NCBI GenBank assembly: GCA_013368315.1
Contig: JAACJM010000059.1
Span: forward strand, 310,001-374,000
Reading direction: 5' to 3'
Source: Tetrapyrgos nigripes
Taxonomy: Eukaryota > Basidiomycota > Agaricomycetes > Agaricales > Campanellaceae
DNA length: 64,000 bases
Shown here: piece by piece, positions 23,033-34,142 of the stretch
Position numbering within the stretch: position 1 is the first letter of the stretch
Layout of the letters: each line of letters begins with the position of its first letter
Position numbers and translations under genes: made by a program
Notes under the pieces: generated by a model
The model's input: the letters and a program-made list of their open reading frames with translations, nothing else
Databases searched by the model: none
Told to the model about the DNA's origin: nothing

Positions 23033-25228
23033 GTGAAGAATATCATTGTTGTGAAGGTGTCACAAAAGTGTCATGAAGGTATCATGAAAGTGTTGCAAAG
23101 GTGTCATGAAGATGTCATGAAGATGTCATGAAGGTGTCGTTGCAAAGGTGTCATGAAGGTGTCGTGAAGGTGTCGTGAAGGTGTCATGAAGGTGTTGCAA
23201 AGGTGTTGCAAAGGTGTCATGAAGATGTCGCCGAAGGTGCCGTGAGGGTGTTGCAAAGGTTTGGTGAAGGTATCATGAAGGTATTGGGAAGGTGTCATGA
23301 AGGTATTGTGAAGATGTTGCAAAGGTATCAGGAAGGTGTTGTGAAGTTATCATGAAGGTGTCATGAAGATGTCATGAAGGTGTGGTGAAGGGGTTGCGAA
23401 GGTGTCAGAAAGGTATTGGAAAGGTGTTGTGAAGACGTTGTGAAGGTGTGGTGAAGGGGTGTCATGGTGAAGGTGTTGCGAAAATGTCATGGAGGTAGTG
23501 TGAAGGTGTTGTGAAGGTATTGGGAAGGTGTTGCAAAGGTGTCATGAAGATGTCGTGAAGGTGTCGTGAGGGTGTTGCAAAGGTTTGGTGAAGGTAGCAT
23601 GAAGGTATTGGGAAGGTGTCATGAAGGTATCATGAAGGTGTTGCAAAGGTATCGGGAAGGTGTTGCAAAGGTATTGTGAAGGTGTCATGAAGGGGTTGCA
23701 AAGGTGTCGCAAAGGTGTTGTGAAGGTATCGCAAAGGTGTCATAAAGATGTTGCTGAAGGTATCATGAAGGTGGCGTGAAGATGTCGCGAAGGTATCATG
23801 AAGGTATTGAGAAGATGTCAGGAAGGTATCAGGAAGGTGTCATGAAGATGTCATGAAGGTGTCGTGAAGGTATCAGGCAGGTGTCGTGAAGGTATCCTGA
23901 AGGTATGGGGAAGGTGTTGTGAAGGTATGGGGAAGGTGTTGTGAAGGCATTGGGAAGGTGTCTGAAGGTATTGTGAAGGTGTCATGAATATGTTGTGAAG
24001 GTGTCGTGAAGGTGTCACAAAGGTGTCACAAAGGTGTCACAAAGGTGTCATGAAGGTGTTGGGAAGGTATTGTGAAGGTTTTGCAAAGGTATCGGGAAGG
24101 TGTTGTGAAGGTATCATGAAGGTGTCATAAGGGTCAGGTGTTGTGAAGGTATCATGAAGGTGTCATGAGGATGTCATGAAGGTGTGGTGAAGGTGTAGTG
24201 AAGGTGTCATGAAGGTGTCGTGAAGGGGTCACGAAGGTGTCATAAAGATGTCATAAAGGTTTTGTGAAGGTGTCATGAAGGTATCAGGAAGTAATTGGGA
24301 AGGTATCATGAAGGTATCGTGAAGGTGTCATGAAGATGTCAGTGGCAAAAAGGTACCTTCACAGCACCTTCACGATACCTTCACGACATCTTCGCAACAC
24401 CTTCACCATGACACCGCTTCACCACACCTTCAGGACACCTTCAGAACACCTTCACGCAACCTTTGCAACACCTTCACGACACCTTCACGACATCTTCATG
24501 GCACCTTCCTGACCCCTTCACAACACCTTTGCGACACCTTTGTGACACCTTCACAATACCTTCGTGACATCTTCATAACACCTTCACAATACCTTCTTTG
24601 CAACACCTTCATGACACCTTCATGACATCTTCATGACACCTTTGCAACCCCTTCACGACACCTTCATGCTACCTTCATGAGACCTTCAGAAAACCTTTGC
24701 AACACCTTCATGACACCTTCATGCCACTTTCACGATACCTTTGTGACATCTTCATAACACCTTCATGATACCTTCATGACACCTTCCCAATACCTTCATG
24801 ACACCTTCACAAAACCTTTGCAACACCTTCATGACACCTTCATGATATCTTTATGACACCTTCACGACCCCTTCACGGCATCTTCATGACACTCCTTCAC
24901 CACACCTTCACGACATCTTCATGACACCTTCACAATACCTTCAGACACCTTCCCAACCCCTTCACAACACCTTCCCCATACCTTCACAACACCTTCCCCA
25001 TATCTTCAGGATACCTTCACGACACCTTCATGACACCTTCCTGATACCTTCCTGACATCTTCTCAATTCACGATACCTTCAGCGACATCTTTATGACACC
25101 TTTGCGATACCTTCATGACACCTTTGCGACACCTTTGCAACCCCTTCATGACACCTTCATGACATCTTCATGACACCTTCACAATACCTTTGCAACACCT
25201 TCCCGATACCTTTGCAACATCTTCATGA
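23033..25228. repeat. Palindromic 11-bp minisatellite
   Basis: Diverged 11-bp units of the type AAGGTGTCATG on the plus strand from about 23033 to 24349. At 24350-24359 the sequence AAGGTACCTT marks an abrupt turn, and units run as the reverse complement (CACCTTCATGA) to 25228. The short frames inside (11-residue periodicity, for example RHLHDTFMTPS) are by-products. The right end touches the TA target of the Tc1 element. Confidence 0.9.
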
Positions 25229-25230
25229 TA

Positions 25231-26857
25231 CAGTGGGTCAAAAAATTGTCCACATGTTTCGCATTTTTGGAAAGATTGCCAATTTAAGCAATACTGAGTA
25301 GAGATATTAAAATGTGGTCAGTGATGGGCAGAAAGCCCTTGATAAACGCTACAATATTTTGTCTGTTTTGTCTTATTTGGCTTAAAACTCATGGAGATAT
25401 GACTGATTTAAAATGGTATGTCATTTGGACAATTTTTTGACATGCAAGTGAAAATACAGAAAGTGCTAGCTCAGTACTTGGTATGCCCTCCTTTGGCCTT
25501 CAACACAGCCTCAATCCTTCTAGGCATGCTCCTGATCAATTTCTGACAATCTTCTTCTGTGATTTCATCCCACTTTTCAGCTGCTCTGTCCCATATTTCC
25601 CAAACTCCAGAGGGTGCTGTGTCATATCCATTGAGCTTGTGTTTGAGGGTTGTCCAGAGGTGTTCAATGGGGTTCAGGTCAGGAGATTGAGCAGGCCAGC
25701 TCATGCAATGGATGTTGTTGTCTTCAAACCACTTGGTGGCCAGTTTTGACTTGTGTTTAGGATCATTGTCTTGCTGAAAAATGGCCACCTCTGGATCAAC
25801 ACCCAAAATATCCATGCTCTCCAGAAGGTTGTTCTCCAAAATGTCCACATACTGCTCTGCATTCATCCTGCCCTCCACCTCTGCCATGTTTCCAACTCCT
25901 TCCCACCCCATACATCCCCACACCATGATATTTCCTCCTCCAAATTTGACTGTTTCCACCACATTTCTCTCTCCCAAGGATTCACCCTTCCTCCCCCACA
26001 CATACTGCTGTCCATCTGACCCATATCGATTGATTTTAGTCTCACCTGACCAAATAACCCTTTTCCAGTCATCCACAGTCCAGTTTCTGTACTTCTGTGC
26101 AAAGTTTAAACGAGCCTTCCTGTGAGCTGCAGTGAGTTTGGGCTTCTTCTTCGTTTTAGATGTGTCCACATCATGCCTGAGAAGGGAATTTCGAATGGTT
26201 TGGGTGGAGACAGGTTGGTCAAGGAGGGGATTGATGTTTCTGGCCACTTCTGTAGCATTTTCAGCTTTGCCAGTGTTGATTTGTTGGATAGCAGCACGTT
26301 CATCAGTGGTAGACAGCTTTCTAGGACGCCCTGCTTGATGGTTCTCCTTGTCAGGATACATCTCTTTGGCCAGAGAAGCAATCTTTGACTTGGATACCCC
26401 AGTTTTAGCAGAGATTTCCCTGGATGAAGCAGAAGTTTGGAGGAGAGAGAGGATATTGTCTTTCTGGGTGGATGTGATGGGTCTCATGATTTGATGAGGG
26501 CTATAGAACAACTGGATGCCCTTATATATGGTCCAGCTGGCAGCTATGATATCATTATGATGTAGCCATTGCATCATTGTACAACTCCACTTATGATGTC
26601 ATCTATGAGACATCACATAGTTACAATACTGATTTTGAAGTGGCAACTCAAAAAATTGTCCAAATGACATACCATTTTAAATCAATCATATCTCCATGAG
26701 TTTTGAGCCAAATAGGACAAATAAAACAGATTATTGTAGCTCTTATCAAGGGCGTTCTGCCCATCACTGACCACATTTCAATATCTCTACTCAGTATTGC
26801 TTAAATTGGCAATCTTTCCAAAAATGCGAAACATGTGGACAATTTTTTGACCCACTG
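25231..26857 (-). mobile_element. Tc1/mariner element, structurally complete
   Basis: 1627 bp. Long terminal inverted repeats of roughly 200 bp start CAGTGGGTCAAAAAATTGTC at 25231 and end with the inverse at 26857. TA dinucleotides flank it (25229-25230 and 26858-26859). The internal ends of the repeats carry a second copy of the CAAAAAATTGTC word near 25430 and 26650. It encodes one transposase on the minus strand. Confidence 0.93.
25471..26577 (-). CDS. Tc1-like transposase (DD34E family) with first catalytic Asp lost
   Basis: Uninterrupted 368 codons; the likelier start is Met31 (MRPITSTQKD), giving 338 residues. N-terminal helix-turn-helix motifs (residues 35-75) and a GRPRK linker (83-87) bind the inverted repeats. 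The DDE core has IFQQDNDPKH and SPDLNPIEHLW with 34 residues between Asp and Glu. The first catalytic site reads WSGET (residue 178, codon 26044-26046 = GGT) where the family has WSDET, so the metal-binding triad is incomplete. A single A-to-G change explains it. The protein may still bind ends but should not cut. Confidence 0.9.
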   Translation of the reverse strand: MMQWLHHNDIIAASWTIYKGIQLFYSPHQIMRPITSTQKDNILSLLQTSASSREISAKTGVSKSKIASLAKEMYPDKENHQAGRPRKLSTTDERAAIQQINTGKAENATEVARNINPLLDQPVSTQTIRNSLLRHDVDTSKTKKKPKLTAAHRKARLNFAQKYRNWTVDDWKRVIWSGETKINRYGSDGQQYVWGRKGESLGERNVVETVKFGGGNIMVWGCMGWEGVGNMAEVEGRMNAEQYVDILENNLLESMDILGVDPEVAIFQQDNDPKHKSKLATKWFEDNNIHCMSWPAQSPDLNPIEHLWTTLKHKLNGYDTAPSGVWEIWDRAAEKWDEITEEDCQKLIRSMPRRIEAVLKAKGGHTKY

Positions 26858-26859
26858 TA

Positions 26860-28233
26860 CATAAACCAGGAAGTCTCAATAAAGCTGATCCGTTCTCCAG
26901 ACGACCAGACCACAGACTCGGGATCGAGAACGACAACGCCAATAGGGTCCTCAACCCCAAATTCTTCCGAATTCGAGCAACCAGACAAGGAACAGTAACC
27001 GCTATAGGAGACGTAGAGTTATGTCAGAGAATCAAGGAGTCCCCTAAAAAGGACCTCGAGGTGGTGAGTGCCCTGGATGTCATTCTACAAAACAGACCAC
27101 GGTCTCTGGTAAAAAACCTACAAGAATGGAATTACGAGGACAGAATCATCCTGTTCCGAGGCAAGATCTACATACCAGCAGATGATGACCTCCGATGGGA
27201 CATTGTAAAATTACATCACGATTCCTTAGCAGCGGGACACCCTGGGAGATACAAAACCTACAAATTAGTCAGCAGAGAATTCTGGTGGCCAGGAATGTCG
27301 GTCTTCATCAGGGACTACGTCACTGGTTGTGCCAAATGCCAGGTGACTAAACCAAACAATCATCCTACCCGGGTTCCCTTAATCCCCACTGAAATCCCGG
27401 AACGCCCTTTCAGAACTATCACAACCGACTTCATCACGGATCTCCCCGAATGTAAAGGGTTCAATGCAATCCATGTTGCCGTTGACAGGTCAACAAAAAT
27501 AGTCATTATATCACCATGTACAAAAACAATTGACAACGACGGTAAAGTCAACCTTCTACTGGATAACACATGGCGACAGTACAGACTGTGGGACAAAATG
27601 ATATCTGACCGAGGACCACAATTCGCTAGCAAGGTCATGGCCACAATCCATGAAAAACTAGGGATAACATCGGCACTCAGTACAGACTATCACCCACAAA
27701 CTGATGGAGAATCAGAATGGTACAATCAAGAGCTCGAACAGTTCTTACGCATCTTCTGTAACTACCGACAAGAGGACTGGGTGGACTACCTACCTTACGC
27801 TGAATTCAGCCACAATACCAGGATTCATTCAGCAACAGGAAAGTCACCATTCGAACTTCTACATGGGTATCAACCACGATTCTTCCCATCATTTAACCCA
27901 ACCTCCACTCTACCGACAGTAGAGGAACGACTCAAAAACCTCAACCAACTCAGGGACGAACTCAAAGCGAGTCTAACATCAGCAGCAGAAACAATGAAAA
28001 CTCAGTATGGAAATCACTCAATACCATGGAAAGGTTACACAGTCGGGGACAAGGTTCTACTCAACGGAAAGAACCTAAAAATGACAAGACCAAAAGCTAA
28101 GTTGTCTGATTGTCGTCATGGTCCATTCGAAATCATTGAAGTAATCAGCCAGGTCAACTACAAGTTGAAACTACCGACAACCTGGCGGATACATCCCGTC
28201 TTTCACGCATCCTTATTAACACCATACGTTTGA
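26860..28233 (+). pseudogene. Ty3/gypsy pol: RNase H tail and integrase, 5' truncated
   Basis: Open from the first codon after the Tc1 target site. KPGSLNKADPFSRRPDH is the usual motif between RNase H and integrase. Next is the integrase zinc finger (HHDSLAAGH...CAKCQ), then the core with Asp in ITTDFITD, Asp in ISDRGPQF and Glu in TDGESEWYNQ, all intact. The GPF module (HGPFEIIEV) follows. The frame ends at TGA 28231-28233 because of one additional T; the chromodomain continues in the next frame. Gag, protease and reverse transcriptase are missing upstream. Fungal chromodomain gypsy elements integrate into marked chromatin. Confidence 0.9.
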
Positions 28234-28465
28234 AACGGACGCTCATGGACCAAACTACCTAGAACCACCCACGGAGTTACTGGACGCAGATGAAGAATAC
28301 AATGTTGAAACGATATTGGATTCTAAACCCACGAGGAATAGAAAAGGAACTCAGTACCTTATCAAATGGTTGGACTATCTGGACTCAGAGAACACTTGGG
28401 TACCGACATCAAACCTGACAAAGGTAAAAGGAATGATCGAAGAATTCCATCAGAAACATCCCTGA
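28232..28465 (+). pseudogene. Gypsy chromodomain, frameshifted from integrase
   Basis: 78 codons read ETDAHGPNYLEPPTELLDAD, then YNVETILDSKPTRNRKGTQY and LIKWLDYLDSENTWVP: a typical chromodomain with its aromatic cage residues (Y, W, W). Removing one T at 28229-28231 restores the fusion to the integrase above. Confidence 0.85.
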
Positions 28466-28780
28466 GCCTACCGACACTAACGGCGTCTACTGCCACAACC
28501 GCTTGCGGACGGTGAATTGGCTGCCTGACAACAACCTTTAAAAGGGTACCACAGTGAATGATAACGACAGAACCCAGTTCAACCACATCCTACAACCAAA
28601 CAACCACCTCATATCTCCTTCCTCCACCTTTACGATGTCCACACCCATCGCTCTCATGGTCTCGACTCAAACCACGACGATGGTGGATCCACTGACAACC
28701 AACGCCAGACGTTGCAAATACGGCCGACGCTTGGGACGGTGATGCAGGCTAGATAACGGACACACGGGGAGGCACAGTGG

Positions 28781-29137
28781 GTGCAACCAGTGCGAACGGA
28801 CGGGGCACGATTCATCCAAACAATGTTGTTTGGGGCAGGACACCGATCAAGATGTGCTACCTACTGGAATAGCCTCCAAACAAATGAGAGGAACAATCTA
28901 GGATGGGGAGACGCAAGCATATGGGGAGGAAATATTATCTTGAACTATGTCGACAACAACGACAACGGATGGGATTGGTCAGGATGGGCAGAACCCAACC
29001 TAACAGAATGGGGAACCTTTCCCAAGGAACTACCAGAAACTTGGCCAGAGATGCGGGGGTTAAACAAAAGAATCCAGAAACAGTGGAAGAAGCAGTGGAC
29101 CAATTGGCTTCCAAGCTCCGGTGAAAGCTCGTCCTAA
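28781..29137 (+). CDS. Trp-rich short ORF in the gypsy 3' region
   Basis: 118 codons at most, with WGWGDASIWGG-like and WDWSGWAEPN text. It ends at the polypurine tract. Trp/Asn-rich frames of this kind appear to sit after pol in some agaricomycete elements; function unknown and translation uncertain. Confidence 0.35.
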   Translation: MQPVRTDGARFIQTMLFGAGHRSRCATYWNSLQTNERNNLGWGDASIWGGNIILNYVDNNDNGWDWSGWAEPNLTEWGTFPKELPETWPEMRGLNKRIQKQWKKQWTNWLPSSGESSS

Positions 29138-29148
29138 AAGGGGGGGGG
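29136..29148 (+). promoter_or_regulatory. Polypurine tract
   Basis: AAAAGGGGGGGGG just before TGTCATGA at 29152, the expected plus-strand primer site of the gypsy element. Confidence 0.75.
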
Positions 29149-29151
29149 TAG

Positions 29152-29560
29152 TGTCATGAATCGCCTCCCGTCCTCTTCATTCCTTTCTATTATCTATTGA
29201 CTTTCCATTTTATTCCCTTCTATAACTCCATAAACACTAATTACTTCTCACCATCGTCCATTCCGATCTATGACTCACTTCTCTATCTCCTTATCTCCAT
29301 GGACATTCTCACACATATACTTCTTTACTTGACTCACACCCTTATCTCCTCCGATTCCTAAACCCCATGGACATTCCCACATATTCATTTCTCTTCTATA
29401 TATATTGTAGATCTCGTAGCTAGGTTCCTCAGTCTGTTCACTTCGTCTCCACTCCGCTCTTAGTACAGCGCAGCGTCGAGCATAGTCAGCTACTCAATTT
29501 CTACTTGCCTCTACAACCTCTATTTCACCTCATCTATCTCTATCCCTCGTCTCGACTATA
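29152..29560 (+). repeat. Gypsy 3' LTR (end uncertain)
   Basis: Begins TGTCATGAATCG after the polypurine tract and contains TATATATAT (29397-29405) as promoter. No second LTR is in the window, so the end is a guess: near 29560, or as far as TTGACA at 29621-29626. Confidence 0.6.
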
Positions 29561-29569
29561 ACTTGCCAA

Positions 29570-31080
29570 TCCATCTTGTTCTTGTGTGACTTGGGTGGTT
29601 ATTGCTAAGTGACATCGATCTTGACAGGCATAGGCAGTGAGTTCCAAAGGTGTGGCAGAAAATGGGAAAGTCTTGATGATGGTATGGTCAACTAAGTCCA
29701 ATTCTTTGTCCTCACCCCACTGCATAATGAAGCCATGAGAGGGCAGGAGGCAATCCTTAAGTCCTAGACAGCATTTGAGCATCATCAGCTGGTCAGTAGT
29801 CACTTCCTTGTCCTGAAGGTCAGGGTCATCCAGCTGGAGAGTACAGAGTAGGGCAAGAGGGTCTGGAATGTGAGAACGAAGATCCCGCTGCTTGGCCATG
29901 ATCTGATCACTGAGACGAAGGACAGCACAAAGCTGATGGTGCAAACTTTGCTCATCTCCAAACAAAGCCACACCAATCAAAGAATTTCTGTAGTGTCGTT
30001 CTTGATGGCTGATCAGCAGTGGAGAAAGAGATAGAAAAAGCATAAAACTGACCTAGAGAAGAATGTTGGGTCAAAGGAAGCAATGCATTTAGAACCGAAT
30101 GGCGTGAGAACACCTAGATGCTCGCATCTTGCATGGGATGCATGCCTGGCCCTTGTAACTCTGAGAAGAACTGACATAGGTCAGCAGGGCTCTGTGGCAG
30201 GTGGTACAGAAATGGAGGCAGAAAATGCAGGTGAATTGAGCCTAAGAAAGAACATTAAGAAAGAAAACTTAAGAAAAGAACCATAGCTACTCATGTGCTC
30301 AATGCTGAGGGCGTTGACCAGTGTCTTGAAGGGAATCAATTTGCCAGGCTTGGTTGAAACAAGACCATTCCTCAGCATCTACAACATGAACAAGTCATTA
30401 AGGGCATCACTTGAAAGAAATGGAAACCTAACTTGAGCTAGTTGAAGGCCACCAGTTTGATCTTGCAAGAGAGGTGGAACAGGAAACGAGGTGCTTCCAG
30501 CCTGAAAAGAAATTCAGCAGGAATGAACTCAAGAAAGTGAAAAGGGTTTAACTGGAATTTTTGGCCTGTGAGCCTTCTTTTCTGCAAGAGAAAGACGACC
30601 CTTGGAGGCATGAGTCTTAGTTGCTTTAGCCTTGGGGGACAGACTAGGAGAAAAGTCGAGAGACTAAACAAAAAGAATAAGAAAGTGGGCTGAAAGAAGA
30701 AACAACACTCACTGGAACTGCAACATAGGCCTTGCAAAGCTTTTTATGTGGAGAAGTCCGAAAGGGCACAGGTTCCTCATCACAGTCAGCCACTGATCGA
30801 GTCTGTTTGGTAGCTTTGGAGGCTGAGGCTTTGAAAGTTGCCAGGGCCTTGACAGGGAGTTTAGCCTAGAGAAAAATCAAGTGAGCATTCAGAATGTGGA
30901 ACAAGGATGAAATAAAAGATGGGGAACCTACCGCTGCTGCCAAGTGAGAGCATGAAGGTCTTCCAGCCAGTAAAAGCCAGTGGAATCAACATGCAAAGCA
31001 CGATGATAGTCATCAGGGACGGGAGGCAGCATGCTCAGAGGAGAGGACTTGATGATGAGCAGAAGGAGGGGGAAAAGATG
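29570..31080 (-). pseudogene. Unrecognised multi-exon gene or relic
   Basis: Minus-strand coding-like pieces occur at 30043-29540 (CAVLRLSDQIMAKQRDLRSH, LKCCLGLKDCLLPSHGFIMQ), 30378-30181 (LVSTKPGKLIPFKTLVNALS), and 30737-30438. GT-AG signals could join some of them. It lies next to the gypsy LTR. No family recognised; it may belong to a transposon. Confidence 0.35.
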
Positions 31081-31141
31081 AGAAAAAGTTTAAGTCCCTC
31101 CCACACTTGAAATGAACGATGGTCCATGAGCAATATATTAT

Positions 31142-31440
31142 GAGGCCTCTTAAAGGCCGAGTTAACTTAGGTGGAGACCCCATGACTTTTCTAATTGAGT
31201 TGCAAATTTTCCATGAGTTCAATCTCCCACCCCTTTTCATTACTGATATTTACATTCCAAAGTGCCTAGGCTCAGTCTAGACCAGGTCCAAAGACTAATG
31301 ATATCAACAACTAGACATCATCCGAGCGTATCGACTCACTACCACCATAAACTGAGCTTGCATGCCTGTTGCTATCCCAAACTTCAAGCAAGGGGCCTTG
31401 TAATTTCCCATGCAAAGCAGTGGCCCCTTACTCCAGTTCA
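31142..31440 (-). repeat. GAGGCC-ended dispersed repeat, minus orientation
   Basis: Starts (on the plus strand) GAGGCCTCTTAAAGGCCGAG and ends GCAGTGGCCCCTTACTCCAG. Reverse-complement relative of 33866-34142. Confidence 0.65.
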
Positions 31441-31959
31441 AGAGACTGTATTGTCTGAAGTACGTAAAGAGGGCAAAGAATATACTTGCCTGCTCTACGA
31501 ACCTACCCAGAAACTAGGGACTGCCCTAAAAGAAATAGGAGCTGCCTTATGAATGAATAAAATTACCTGATTTGGAGTCCGAAAAACTTATTCAAGGCTT
31601 AAGCACCTAGGGCATTAAGAAATTGATCACCGGCTGGGAGCCCAAAATGGACCTGTGGATGACTCACACTATAGAACCTCTGGGAAACTCCTGTGGAATC
31701 CCCTGAAATTAAAACATGAGCAATCAGCAGAAAGATCCGAGCCACGAATTTCTAGAAATTAGGCTCATAGGAACAGGGAAATCAAGAAAGAACAGTGTTT
31801 AGGAAACAAGTGATCATATAATTAAAATAGGGCCCTGCATGTCTTTGAACATACCACAAGAGGAAATCAGCAGAAGCTCGGAGCACAAAAACAACTTGGT
31901 ATTACCTGAGGTGGCTCTGTTGACCAAGGACAGTCAAGATCTTTTGTTGGGGGGAGATG
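31441..31959. other. Intergenic, no supported gene
   Basis: Short frames only; no recognised motif. Confidence 0.4.
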
Positions 31960-32274
31960 ATACGTCTGGATTTTGTCACAAAATCCAAAGCGGAAACTCT
32001 AAAAAGGAACCCTAGTTTTTGATATATTTAAGGGAACTTTGAGTACTAGAGTGATCCCGAACTACTAGTAAGAGTACTAGTAACTGGTTATAGAACTAAG
32101 CCAAATACTTGCAGGCAGAAGAATTCATGCCAAGTATTATAGTGAATGTCTACAGCATAGGAGTTACATCCACCTGTAAAGAGAGTAAAAGACTCCACAA
32201 AGGCCCTATGTTGGCTGAATTACTATGTATGACCCAAGGGAATATTAGGTCGCCCCTAAACACCTCTTCAACTT
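31960..32274 (+). repeat. LTR-like 315-bp repeat, copy 1
   Basis: TGATACGTCTGGATTTTGTC at the start and CCCCTAAACACCTCTTCA at the end (TG...CA). About 93% like 43356-43670 by eye. Flanks show no matching target duplication. Confidence 0.6.
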
Positions 32275-32389
32275 TAGGTAAAATGTCTGCAGGACTTGGT
32301 ATTCCTGATTGTTCTACGCTCTGAATGGCTCGTCTATTCCAGTGTCTGGTATTTCTGTTGCCTTTTCTTTGGCCTACGCAGAGCCGTAC

Positions 32390-32660
32390 CTATTGGTCAC
32401 CAGGATTTAGCATGCTGTATGTGTTCAGGTATGTCTTCTTTTTGCCTTTTGTGTGGACACTAACTGACCCCTCCTGACCCCTTGCCTCTAGGTCCTCTTG
32501 ACATACAATTATGCAGCACTCTCTATCCTTCCTTACACTAATAGTGGTCACCAGAATTTAGCACACCATACACATTCAGGTACATATGTCTTTAATTTAC
32601 CCTTTCGCATGGACACTGACTCACCCCTCCCGAACCCTTGCCTCTAGATCTTATTGAATG
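32390..32660 (+). repeat. Direct repeat of about 105 bp
   Basis: GGTCACCAGGATTTAGCATG at 32395 recurs as GGTCACCAGAATTTAGCACA at 32549. Both continue through a shared GTGGACACTAACTGACCCCTCC-like stretch to CCTTGCCTCTAG. Confidence 0.7.
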
Positions 32661-33190
32661 GCTCATTGATGTATGCTGAGGTATGTATGTAGCACTCCCT
32701 ATCCTTCCTTCCTTACGCTAATAGTTCTTATGTACAGGCTTTGTTTGCTATAGTGTCCAGGTTGTGTTGTTTATTTGTATGATAATATTGCTTGTAGATA
32801 GTGTAGCTCGTTGTTCTGGTTGTACTTCGTAGTCATTGCTAATAAATTTCTGGCTATTCAACTTCATTTCGTTGTGTCAAATGTGATAACTACCAGATAT
32901 CTGTCTGTGCATATTGTCAAGTAGAGGAGTATAACCTATGCATTCCATTGCATAAGATGTGCATAATTGTGCATAAATTTTGGAACTCAAGAAAGGACTT
33001 GCATGAGGAGCATAATTTGCATAATCTTGCATGCTCATACATTTTTTGGTCTTTTTCATCCCTTTATTGCATGAAAATGTATATGAAGCATTTCCTGATG
33101 ATGATGTGTTGGCCATGGCTGTGTCGCCAGACACCAAAACGCGTCGGTGTCATTGTCACTGACTGATTGAACTATCATACACAGCTATGA
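32661..33190. other. Intergenic, no supported gene
   Basis: AT-rich, short frames only (32877-33137 minus, 32948-33166 plus). Nothing recognised. Confidence 0.4.
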
Positions 33191-33193
33191 ACT

Positions 33194-33292
33194 CTTAAGA
33201 TCTTAAGCCTTAAGAAAACCCCTTAAATTTAAGGGTTTAAAGCCTTTAAGCCTTAAAGATTTTTCAAACCTGATTTAAGGCCTTAAGGGAGA
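33194..33292. repeat. TTAAG palindrome cluster
   Basis: About 100 bases made of CTTAAG, CCTTAAG and TTTAAGCC words in both orientations, including the perfect 16-bp palindrome CCCTTAAATTTAAGGG (33220-33235). Confidence 0.7.
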
Positions 33293-33308
33293 ACACTGGG
33301 ATTTCTAG

Positions 33309-33528
33309 TACTATAGTATTTCAACCATATGACCGGCCACTTTGGTGTGTGACGCAATACTTTTGTTCCATGACACGACTTAATTACTATATTTGGAAGG
33401 TTGCCGGCATTGCCGGCGCTCCTGCGGCCCTTTTTGGTAATAAAACACTCAAAAAAGCCTCTGTGATGCGTTACTCGATACCAAATTGACCTGTTGCGCG
33501 GTCATGTGGTCGAAATACTACAGCACTC
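33309..33528. mobile_element. MITE-like element with imperfect inverted ends
   Basis: Left end CTATAGTATTTCAACCATAT, right end inverse CTGTAGTATTTCGACCACAT, both followed by GACCG. About 220 bp, no coding capacity. No clear target duplication. Confidence 0.45.
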
Positions 33529-33865
33529 GGAAACGTAAAGTTTTCTATGGTGTAGAATACTTGTACAGAAAAGGTAAGATTCTCAATAACTTTCGGATCT
33601 AAAAACGTGCAAAGTTTTCCAATACATTCCTAATTCACATTTAGATTACGATTCGGTATACCCACGGTATACCGTACTAGGAATGCTTATGCATCTGAAC
33701 AAATTTCGCTCGTAGTAATCCTTTGCATTTCTGCACTCAATAAGTCAATTGGAAACGTGATTGAATTTATCTAGTCTTCAAATAGTTCAGAAACGTCACG
33801 CTTTTCATGTAATTTCTGGCAAATGTATTTTCGTTTGGATACTAAGCATTCCCTAACTAACTTTT

Positions 33866-34142
33866 GACTGGGGTAAGGGGCCACTGCTTCGCATGGCAAA
33901 TTACAAGGCCCCTTGCTTGAAGTTTGGGATAGCAACGGGCGCGCAAGCTCGGTTTATGGTGGTAGTGAGTTGACACGCTGACGTCATTAGTCCTTGGAGG
34001 TCTAGACCGAGCCTAGGCTCTTTGGAGTGTAGATATCAGTAATAAAAAGGGGTGGGAGATTGAACCCGTGGAAAATTTGCGACTCAATTAGAAAAGTCAT
34101 GGGGTCTCCACCTAAGTTAACTCGGCCTTTAAGAGGCCTCGT
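33866..34142 (+). repeat. GAGGCC-ended dispersed repeat, plus orientation
   Basis: From GACTGGGGTAAGGGGCCACTG to AAGAGGCCTCGT. Inverse relative of 31142-31440, 2.4 kb away. Confidence 0.65.

Noticed and set aside
23000..25228. CRISPR-like array
   Set aside because: Units are 11-bp direct repeats without spacers, in a eukaryotic genome; it is a minisatellite.
28781..29137. TET/JBP-like oxygenase or HMG protein near the transposons
   Set aside because: Searched by eye for HxD...H iron-binding motifs in the transposon block; none found, and this frame is only a Trp-rich gypsy 3' ORF.
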